A DNA stretch of 5,534 nucleotides from Klebsiella pneumoniae (GTDB lineage Bacteria > Bacteroidota > Bacteroidia > Flavobacteriales > Flavobacteriaceae): assembly GCA_943325355.2 (NCBI GenBank), contig CALPPA020000136.1, positions 1 to 5,534 on the forward strand. Reading direction: 5' to 3'. The notes under the pieces are model-generated. The model did not search any database, was not told the origin of the DNA, and saw nothing but the letters and a program-made list of their open reading frames with translations. Positions 1 to 5,534 of this stretch are shown here, piece after piece. Positions within the stretch are counted from its first letter, which is position 1; each line of letters opens with the position of its first letter. A program made the translations under genes and the position numbers.

Positions 1-340
1 AATGTTCACTCCATAAAACTGGTTCCATAGTAGTTGGGCTTAAAGTGTAATTTGAAAAACCCTGAATTCCTAATCCATCGGTTTCACTTCCCCCACCTGC
101 TAAATGATCATCAGAACCCGCATTCATCATAGTTATCATATTCTCAAAACCACCCGAATTTTTTCTCATAAAATCATATACAGAAACTAGTCCTGCAAAT
201 GCTTCGGTTTCATTTGTATAATAACTTGTTTCTAGATTAGTCCCTTTTGGGTCTACCTCTAAAAAGTCTTTTTCACAGGAGCCCATAGTAATTATTATTG
301 CAAGAGCAATAAATGAAAATTTAATATTTATTGTTTTCAT
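1..340 (-). CDS. SusD/RagB-family outer-membrane lipoprotein, N-terminal part (3' end off window)
   Basis: The frame reads leftward for 113 complete codons without a stop and leaves the window, so roughly the first fifth of a typical 450-600 residue SusD protein is present. The start is a lipoprotein signal: basic residues (MKTINIK), a hydrophobic stretch at about 8-18, then MGSC with the lipidated Cys at residue 22. It is followed by EKDFLEVDPKG, the 'C-x-x-D-F-L' beginning characteristic of SusD proteins. Residues around 75-85 (SDDHLAGGG) and 97-110 (YTLSPTTMEPVLW) also fit the SusD N-terminal domain. Family knowledge: SusD sits on the cell surface, binds the oligomeric nutrient and closes as a lid over the SusC barrel. 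It lies 29 bp after susC on the same strand, which indicates co-transcription. An in-frame ATG at 358 would add six residues (MKKIKI). The 340 start was preferred because it gives a signal peptide of usual length and is preceded by TAAAAATT, but the choice is not certain. The ligand is unknown. Confidence 0.93.
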   Translation of the reverse strand, partial: MKTINIKFSFIALAIIITMGSCEKDFLEVDPKGTNLETSYYTNETEAFAGLVSVYDFMRKNSGGFENMITMMNAGSDDHLAGGGSETDGLGIQGFSNYTLSPTTMEPVLWSEH

Positions 341-369
341 AATTTTTATTTTTTTCATAAATATTTATA

Positions 370-3300
370 TTAAAATTGAACATTAACACCAACTATAAAA
401 GATCTGGCTTGAGGATAAAAGCCTTTGTCTATTCCTAAAACATTACCTCCAATTTCTGGATCGTATCCTGTATATTTTGTAAGCGTCAATAAGTTTTCGC
501 CAGATACATAAAATCTAAATCTTGAAAGTTTCATTTTAGAAACTAAATCATTAGGCAAAGAATAACCGACTGAAACTACTTTAAGACGTAAATAATCTCC
601 ATTTTCTAAATAGAAATTAGACATATTACCAAAATTTCCGTTTGTATCATTATTTGTAAGTCTAGGATAATCATCAGAAGTTCCTGGACCAGTCCAACGA
701 GTTAAAGCATCGGTTTGATAATTTGCATTCGGAATATCTAAACGACGTAACCCTTGAAAGATTTTATTCCCTGTTGCGCCTTGAGCAAAAGCCATAAAGT
801 CAAACCCTTTGTAATCCATATTTATGGTTAAACCAAAAGTATATTTTGGAAGTGGACTACCCAAGTATTGTTTGTCATCATTAGTGATCGCACCATCACC
901 GTCTGTATCAGTCCAACGAAAATCTCCAGGTCTTGCATTCGGTTGAATTAAACTACCTGCGCCATTGGTATACGCGTTTATTTCTTCGATGCTTTGAAAA
1001 ATTCCAGCCGTTTGAAATCCATAAAAAGAGTTATAGGACTGACCGACAGATGTTCTTGTCACTTCACCCATTGATTGAAATCCTGCGGTACCTTGAGTGA
1101 TAAAAGTTTTACCTTGACCTAAATAAGTCACCTCATTTTTTAGATAGGAAACATTCCCATTAGCAGAAAAGTTAAATTCTCCAAATTTTCTACGATATCC
1201 TAGTTCAACCTCTACACCAGTATTACTCATATCTGCAACGTTGCCTAGAGGACTTCCTGTAGATCCGATATAACCTGGTAAATCGACAGGTTGCAAAATT
1301 CCGGTCGTCTTTTTATCATAATATTCCATTGTTAATGTAAAATCGTTAAATAATTTTGCATCAAAACCAAGGTTTAATTGCGAGGTTTCTTCCCATTTCA
1401 AATCTGGATTAGCTGGAGCATTTGGGCTATTCCCTGAAGAAACAACGGAGCCCGTATTACCAAAAGTATAGTTTCTTCCTCCACCAATAAGTGCTAAAAA
1501 GCCACTATCGCCAATTGCATCATTACCTGTTACTCCATAACCTCCTCTTAATTTTATTGTGTTTACTACATCGTTCGCTTTCCAAAACCCTTCTTTTGAA
1601 AGCACCCATCCTAAAGAAAAGGAAGGGAAAACACCATACTTATTGTTTGATCCAAATCTTGATGAACCGTCACGACGAACTATACCAGTAAGTAGATATT
1701 TTTCTTTGTAATCATAGTTTAAACGAGAAAACAAAGAATTAACTTTATGTTCCAGTGCGGTATAAGCTGAACCAATCCTTTGGGCTAGAGGAATTGGAAA
1801 ATTAAAAGAAGCGTCTTGATAGTTATTCACCGGTAAGTTTTGATACGTTACAAAAGCACCACTAGTGATATTATCAACATAAAACCCTTGACCTAACAAT
1901 AAAGTAAAATTGTGGTCGCCAAAACCTTTAGTATAAGAAAGTGTGTTTTCAAGATTCCAGGCGAAGGTTTCGTTAGTACTCCTACTCAAATTATTTTGAA
2001 CAGTATTAACATTATTACTTAAAAAGAACTTTGGCGTAAATGATTCGCTTCCGTAAAACGCTCTCTTTAAACCGAGAGTTGATTTGAATTTTAAATCTTT
2101 AATAGGACTGATTTCAAGAAAAGCATTACCAACAAAATCATCGGACCAATTATAATTACCTAATCTTGTATTCACATAAGCAACCGGGTTAGACATTTCT
2201 TGTCCTACAACAGGAGATATGCCATAAGGATTCCCGTTTTCATCTCTAAAAACTGGATTAGCAGTGTATATACTACTATTAGCAGCTATAGGGTCGAAAA
2301 CCACAACTGGTGTTATAGGATCTAGATTGATTGCAGAACTCAAAGGTCCACCATATTCACTATTTGTATTTCCTAAGCCAACCCCTTTTTGATGGGTATA
2401 CCCAAATGTTTGCCCGATTGTGAAAAATTTAGACAATTTATGAGTTGAATTTAAACGGATATTCTTTTTTCCAAAATTTGAGATTTCTTTTGAAACGATA
2501 CCTTCTTGTTCTTGAATTCCAAAGGAAGCAAAAAAGGTAGAAACCTCATTACCTCCACTCAAACTAAATTCATGATTGTTTCGCAAAGCGTTATTACTAA
2601 AAATTTGCTTTTGCCAATCTGTTCCGTATCCCAATGCAGTTAAATTCGGATAAGGGATACTTTGTCCAGCTGCACCAGCTTTTTCGTTCATTATAGCGCC
2701 ATACTGGGTAGCATTAAGTAATTTTAAAGTTTTCGCAGGTGCAGAAACCCCCGTAAAACCAGCATATGACACACTAAACTTACCAGCTTTTCCTTTTTTG
2801 GTTGTGATTATGATAACTCCAGAAGCGGCACGAGCACCATAAATAGCCAATGAAGCGGCATCTTTAAGTACCTCCATAGATTCAATATCGGATTGATTAA
2901 CAAATCCTATTCCTCCTCCGTCAACAATTACACCATCAACAACCCACAGAGGATTATTACCACCATTACTGTCAAAAGTAGTTAAACCCCTAACCCTAAC
3001 TGTAGAAGCGGCCCCTGGTTGACCTGATTGAGCAGAAACAATTACCCCGGAAACTCTTCCTTGTAAAGCTTGTTCAACACGTCCGTTAGGAATTTTTTCA
3101 AGATCTTTTGCTTTAACACTAGAAATAGCTCCAGTATTAACACTTTTCTTTTGAGTACCATATCCAACAACAACAACCTCTTGTAAGGCTTGTGATTCAG
3201 GAGCAAGTTTGACTTCTATACGAGTTCTTCCCTTTATAGCCTCTTGAAAGGTAGAATAACCCATATAACTAAATACTAAAGTTCCATTTGGGGCAACCTT

Positions 3301-3489
3301 TAATTGATAATTTCCATCCATATCCGTAGCCGTAGCTTTAGTAGTACCCTTGATTAAAACAGTTGCCCCAGGAATGGGTAATCCATTTTCATCTAAAACT
3401 TTTCCACTAACAGTAACATCTTGTGCTTGCCCGTAAACTGTGAATAGAACAGATAAAAAACAAAAAATAAGTGATTTTGTTAATTTCAT
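370..3489 (-). CDS. SusC/RagA-family TonB-linked outer-membrane transporter
   Basis: This is a complete 1039-residue protein of normal SusC length. Seen in order: a signal peptide at about 1-23 (hydrophobic 7-19, ending YGQAQ before DVTVSG); a carboxypeptidase-regulatory-like beta domain at about 25-96 (VSGKVLDENGLPIPGATV, then DMDGNYQLKV and FSYMGY); a TonB box at about 104-112 (EVVVVGYGT); a plug domain at about 113-232 with the SusC signatures LQGRVSGV (142-149), NPLWVVDG (179-186), VLKDAASLAIYGARAASGV and ITTKKGK; then a roughly 800-residue beta barrel ending in NVQF with the usual terminal aromatic residue. DTDGDGAITNDD at 861-872 matches an EF-hand-type calcium loop, a common element of this family. 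There is no STN domain before the regulatory-like domain, so regulation through an anti-sigma partner is not expected. Family knowledge: it imports oligosaccharides or peptides across the outer membrane with energy from TonB-ExbBD, working with SusD. The substrate cannot be read from the sequence. ATG at 3489 is directly followed by the signal peptide and has no recognisable Shine-Dalgarno. Confidence 0.97.
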   Translation of the reverse strand: MKLTKSLIFCFLSVLFTVYGQAQDVTVSGKVLDENGLPIPGATVLIKGTTKATATDMDGNYQLKVAPNGTLVFSYMGYSTFQEAIKGRTRIEVKLAPESQALQEVVVVGYGTQKKSVNTGAISSVKAKDLEKIPNGRVEQALQGRVSGVIVSAQSGQPGAASTVRVRGLTTFDSNGGNNPLWVVDGVIVDGGGIGFVNQSDIESMEVLKDAASLAIYGARAASGVIIITTKKGKAGKFSVSYAGFTGVSAPAKTLKLLNATQYGAIMNEKAGAAGQSIPYPNLTALGYGTDWQKQIFSNNALRNNHEFSLSGGNEVSTFFASFGIQEQEGIVSKEISNFGKKNIRLNSTHKLSKFFTIGQTFGYTHQKGVGLGNTNSEYGGPLSSAINLDPITPVVVFDPIAANSSIYTANPVFRDENGNPYGISPVVGQEMSNPVAYVNTRLGNYNWSDDFVGNAFLEISPIKDLKFKSTLGLKRAFYGSESFTPKFFLSNNVNTVQNNLSRSTNETFAWNLENTLSYTKGFGDHNFTLLLGQGFYVDNITSGAFVTYQNLPVNNYQDASFNFPIPLAQRIGSAYTALEHKVNSLFSRLNYDYKEKYLLTGIVRRDGSSRFGSNNKYGVFPSFSLGWVLSKEGFWKANDVVNTIKLRGGYGVTGNDAIGDSGFLALIGGGRNYTFGNTGSVVSSGNSPNAPANPDLKWEETSQLNLGFDAKLFNDFTLTMEYYDKKTTGILQPVDLPGYIGSTGSPLGNVADMSNTGVEVELGYRRKFGEFNFSANGNVSYLKNEVTYLGQGKTFITQGTAGFQSMGEVTRTSVGQSYNSFYGFQTAGIFQSIEEINAYTNGAGSLIQPNARPGDFRWTDTDGDGAITNDDKQYLGSPLPKYTFGLTINMDYKGFDFMAFAQGATGNKIFQGLRRLDIPNANYQTDALTRWTGPGTSDDYPRLTNNDTNGNFGNMSNFYLENGDYLRLKVVSVGYSLPNDLVSKMKLSRFRFYVSGENLLTLTKYTGYDPEIGGNVLGIDKGFYPQARSFIVGVNVQF

Positions 3490-3563
3490 TTTTCTAAAAT
3501 TTTGATTAGTTAATTAGTAATTTAGTACAATAATAAACATATTTTTTTGCAATTCTCACATTA

Positions 3564-3597
3564 TAAATCTATTTTTTTTATACAAAAACACATCAAA
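3564..3597 (-). promoter_or_regulatory. Candidate Bacteroidota-type promoter of the susCD operon
   Basis: On the minus strand, TTTG (3597-3594) is followed after 22 bp by TAGATTTA (3571-3564). This approximates the Bacteroidota primary-sigma pattern of TTTG/TTG around -33 and TAnnTTTG around -7, with one mismatch in the -7 element (final G replaced by A) and a spacer at the long end of the 17-23 bp flavobacterial range. Transcription would begin near 3557 and give a leader of about 65-70 nt. An imperfect -7 element suits an activator-dependent promoter, but AT-rich DNA yields such matches easily. Confidence 0.4.
3581..3595. repeat. 15-bp direct repeat, copy 1 (susC-proximal)
   Basis: The sequence TACAAAAACACATCA occurs here and again, identically, 33 bp further right. 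A T-tract (3572-3579) lies immediately to its left, as one does near the other copy. Read on the susC strand it is TGATGTGTTTTTGTA and overlaps the -33 element of the candidate susC promoter. It could be one half of an activator operator. No known operator is recognised in it. Confidence 0.75.
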
Positions 3598-3613
3598 CCT
3601 GTTTTTTTAATAC

Positions 3614-3628
3614 TACAAAAACACATCA
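3614..3628. repeat. 15-bp direct repeat, copy 2 (susC-distal)
   Basis: This is an exact second copy of TACAAAAACACATCA, offset by 33 bp (about three helical turns) from copy 1, so both copies would face the same side of the DNA. It follows a T-tract at 3602-3608. Relative to the start site inferred for susC it sits near -57 to -71, upstream of the polymerase footprint, where an activator could bind. Confidence 0.75.
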
Positions 3629-3761
3629 TTATAAAATTAAATTATTGACTTTCAATTAATTAAATTAAAATAAACTAAAATTTAAATTTTGATGATTTAG
3701 AAAACAAACACTACATTTATAAAAATTACACAAACAAGTTTTTTTTGCGTCTTTAAGAAAA

Positions 3762-3769
3762 TAGTTTTG
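3762..3769 (+). promoter_or_regulatory. Candidate -7 promoter element of the propeller-regulator gene
   Basis: TAGTTTTG fully matches the Bacteroidota -7 consensus TAnnTTTG on the plus strand, 76 bp before the ATG. The nearest upstream TTTG (3744-3747) is only 14 bp away, shorter than the usual 17-23 bp, so the -33 half is weak or absent. A start near 3775 would give a leader of about 70 nt. The call rests on one octamer and is tentative. Confidence 0.38.
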
Positions 3770-3845
3770 GCTTTTCAATTCAAAAAATTGCATAATAAAA
3801 TTTATAAGACACAAAAAAATTAATTATTCATATTTACAATTGATT

Positions 3846-5534
3846 ATGAAATTTAGTAAGTTCAATAACCTATTTCTCTTTATATTGTTAAGTTCCTCTA
3901 CATTCTTTGGACAATTAAAAAGTATTGGCCTTCCAGAAATCAGAAATTATACTCGAACTGATTATAAGGGAGGAACACAAAATTGGGATATTGACCAAGA
4001 CAAAGATGGCAATCTCTATTTTGGCAATAATAATGGGCTATTTCAATTTGACGGTCGCACTTGGCATAAATACGCCTTACCAAACTCCTCCGTTATAAGA
4101 ACGGTTAAAATTCAGGATTCTGGAAAAATTTTTGTAGGAGGATATAATGAATTTGGCTATTTCAAATCAGATTCGAAAGGAAAGCTAGTTTACTTTTCTT
4201 TATCCAAATTTTTGAATACCACAAATGATAACATAGAAAATACAATTGATATTATTTGGAAAATCCACCTTTATGAAGATGAAGTAATTTTTCAGTCTTT
4301 TGGCAGTATTTTTATCTACAAGAACAATACAATAAAAATAATTAAAGCGCCTACAAGGCTCCATTTTTCGTTTCAAGTAAATAATAAACTCTATTTTCAA
4401 GATATTTCATCTGGACTAATGAAGTATAGAAGCGGTAAAATATATCCTACTAAAGGCTCTACTATTCTTAATAACACACAGGTTTGGGGAATGTTCCAAT
4501 TACCTAAAAATAAAATCTTAATTGCTACGCTAGATAAAGGTCTGTTTATTTACGAAAATGACAAAATCACTTCTTGGGATACCGAAGCCAACACTTTTAT
4601 GATAAAAAATAGCTGTTTGGGCGGAGCTATTATGAAGGACAACCATATTGTTCTTAATTCTGTTAGGAACGGAATTATTGTATGCGATACTTCAGGCAAA
4701 ATAATTCAGTATTTTAATCTCAAAAAGGGTCTTCAAAACAATACTGTACTCACATCGTTTATAGACAGGAATAACAATCTTTGGTTAGGTCTTGACAACG
4801 GAATCACTTTCATAAACGAAAACTCTCCCTTTTCCTATTTTGGTTTAAGTGATGATATAAGCACTGTATACGCTAGTGTGATTTATAAAGGAAATTTATA
4901 TGTAGCGACAAATCAAGGTGTTTTTTATCATTCTTGGAATATTCCTTTCAAGGAAGAGCCTTTTACTCTTGTTGAAGGCACAACAGGACAAGCTTCAAAC
5001 ATCCAAGTAATTGACGGTCAATTAATCTGTTCACACAATAGAGGAGCTTTAGTAATTGTGGGAGGCAAAACAATCAAAACTTTAGACAATGCAGGGTATT
5101 GGGTCTTTAAAAAAATTCCAAATCAGCCTAAATATATGATTGGTTCAAATTACTTCGGATTTTCTCTATTTGAGAAAGGAACTGATGGATGGCAATTTGC
5201 AAACCAAATTGAAGGGTTTTATAAATCCGTAGGCGATTTCGAAATAGAAGAAAAAAACATTTGGGTTAAAAAAGATAATCTTATATTTAAAATTGCATTA
5301 AGTGCTGGTTATAAAAATTTTAAAGACATCAAAACTTACAAAAACCTAACGAAAACAGATAAAGAAATACCTAGTATACACAAACTCAGGAATACCGTTT
5401 ATTTTAAAACTAACAAACATTTTTATAAATACTCTCAAAACAGCAATATTTTTTATGAGGATAAATTAGTAGGGAATTTATTCAAATCAATACTAGATGC
5501 AACAATTACAAGAGAGGATAATTACGGTAATATA
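3846..5534 (+). CDS. Exported beta-propeller sensor of a YYY/propeller-type transcriptional regulator, N-terminal part (3' end off window)
   Basis: The frame is open for 563 codons from ATG at 3846 to the window edge, with no stop. Residues 1-22 form a signal peptide (MKFSKFNN, hydrophobic 9-21, likely cut in FFG/Q). Then come repeated propeller-blade units of the form 'W..D..GnLyfG...Gl..fdG': about 47-70 (WDIDQDKDGNLYFG), 84-106 (KIFVGGYNEFGYF), 138-158, 169-195, 213-238 (WGMFQLP..KGLFIYEN), 258-287, 300-323 (the clearest: NNNLWLGLDNGITFI), 341-361 (GNLYVATNQGVFY) and 386-405. The opening IGLPEIRNYTRTDYKGG followed by WDIDQDKDG is typical of Bacteroidota propeller regulators that carry a triple-tyrosine domain, one membrane helix and a LuxR-type helix-turn-helix, usually about 900-1000 residues. 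Histidine-kinase/AraC hybrids (HTCS) are the alternative. The output domain is not in the window, so its type is inferred. Divergence from susCD suggests it senses the imported nutrient in the periplasm and controls that operon. No in-frame upstream ATG competes with this start. Confidence 0.85.
   Translation, partial: MKFSKFNNLFLFILLSSSTFFGQLKSIGLPEIRNYTRTDYKGGTQNWDIDQDKDGNLYFGNNNGLFQFDGRTWHKYALPNSSVIRTVKIQDSGKIFVGGYNEFGYFKSDSKGKLVYFSLSKFLNTTNDNIENTIDIIWKIHLYEDEVIFQSFGSIFIYKNNTIKIIKAPTRLHFSFQVNNKLYFQDISSGLMKYRSGKIYPTKGSTILNNTQVWGMFQLPKNKILIATLDKGLFIYENDKITSWDTEANTFMIKNSCLGGAIMKDNHIVLNSVRNGIIVCDTSGKIIQYFNLKKGLQNNTVLTSFIDRNNNLWLGLDNGITFINENSPFSYFGLSDDISTVYASVIYKGNLYVATNQGVFYHSWNIPFKEEPFTLVEGTTGQASNIQVIDGQLICSHNRGALVIVGGKTIKTLDNAGYWVFKKIPNQPKYMIGSNYFGFSLFEKGTDGWQFANQIEGFYKSVGDFEIEEKNIWVKKDNLIFKIALSAGYKNFKDIKTYKNLTKTDKEIPSIHKLRNTVYFKTNKHFYKYSQNSNIFYEDKLVGNLFKSILDATITREDNYGNI

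Larger units (their letters stand above)
3490..3845. other. Divergent intergenic regulatory region (356 bp)
   Basis: This gene-free stretch separates the starts of susC (leftward) and the propeller regulator (rightward). It is far richer in A and T than the flanking genes, with many T- and A-tracts. I see no credible coding frame, tRNA or stable RNA fold in it. It holds a 15-bp direct repeat in the half near susC, a promoter-like element for each direction, and several AT-only palindromes that are probably compositional. Its arrangement is that of a shared control region for a transport operon and its dedicated regulator. Confidence 0.85.

Noticed and set aside
341..369. Possible terminator between susC and susD
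   Set aside because: The 29-bp gap contains only A/T-rich sequence without a GC stem. The genes read as one operon.
1491..1691. 66-codon plus-strand open frame inside susC
   Set aside because: It is entirely antisense to a strongly supported transporter gene and its Leu/His-rich translation resembles no family. It is a shadow frame.
3645..3673. Sigma70-like TTGACT followed by an AT-rich -10-like stretch
   Set aside because: The Bacteroidota primary sigma factor does not use the TTGACA/TATAAT pattern, and AT-rich DNA supplies such matches readily.
3677..3690. Perfect 14-bp palindrome AAAATTTAAATTTT
   Set aside because: It is made only of A and T in an extremely AT-rich interval, and the symmetry does not extend past 14 bp. 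It is likely compositional, with no support as an operator.
3776..3790. Small inverted repeat CAATT-CAAAA-AATTG near the regulator's inferred start site
   Set aside because: It has a five-base-pair stem that is mostly A/T, too weak to be called a terminator or regulatory hairpin.
3987..4010. EF-hand-like DIDQDKDG in the regulator (residues 48-55)
   Set aside because: The D-x-D-x-DG pattern is part of the recurring propeller-blade motif in this family and the rest of an EF-hand loop is missing.
4200..4400. 66-codon minus-strand open frame inside the propeller gene
   Set aside because: It is antisense to the continuous propeller reading frame, with no signal, motif or start context of its own. 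It is a shadow frame.

Overview
The window looks like part of a low-GC Bacteroidota chromosome, most likely Flavobacteriaceae (Flavobacterium-like). The reasons are the AT-rich composition, a SusC/SusD outer-membrane pair, signal peptides of the flavobacterial type ending in '..GQ' or '..GQAQ', the absence of clear Shine-Dalgarno sequences, and promoter-like sequences resembling the Bacteroidota -33/-7 form. The species cannot be named from the sequence alone.

Layout: (1) bases 1-340, minus strand, hold the first 113 residues of a SusD/RagB-type surface lipoprotein that runs off the left edge. (2) Bases 370-3489, minus strand, hold a complete 1039-residue SusC/RagA-type TonB-dependent transporter that reads into susD with a 29 bp gap, so the two almost certainly form one operon. 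(3) Bases 3490-3845 are a very AT-rich divergent intergenic region containing candidate promoters for both directions and a perfect 15-bp direct repeat with a 33-bp period next to the susC-side promoter. (4) From base 3846 to the right edge, plus strand, an uninterrupted reading frame of 563 codons encodes an exported beta-propeller protein. It resembles the sensor half of the Bacteroidota 'two-component regulator propeller / triple-tyrosine (YYY)' transcriptional regulators. Its C-terminal half, where a membrane helix and DNA-binding domain would lie, is outside the window.

Together this is the head of a nutrient-uptake locus of the polysaccharide-utilization (PUL) type. SusD would capture a glycan or other oligomer at the cell surface and form a lid on SusC, and SusC would import it using TonB energy. 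The divergent propeller protein would sense a breakdown product in the periplasm and control the susCD promoter. The substrate is not identifiable here because no glycoside hydrolase, lyase, sulfatase or peptidase lies within the window. The architecture is familiar. The least explained item is the paired 15-bp repeat, a candidate operator for the divergent regulator.
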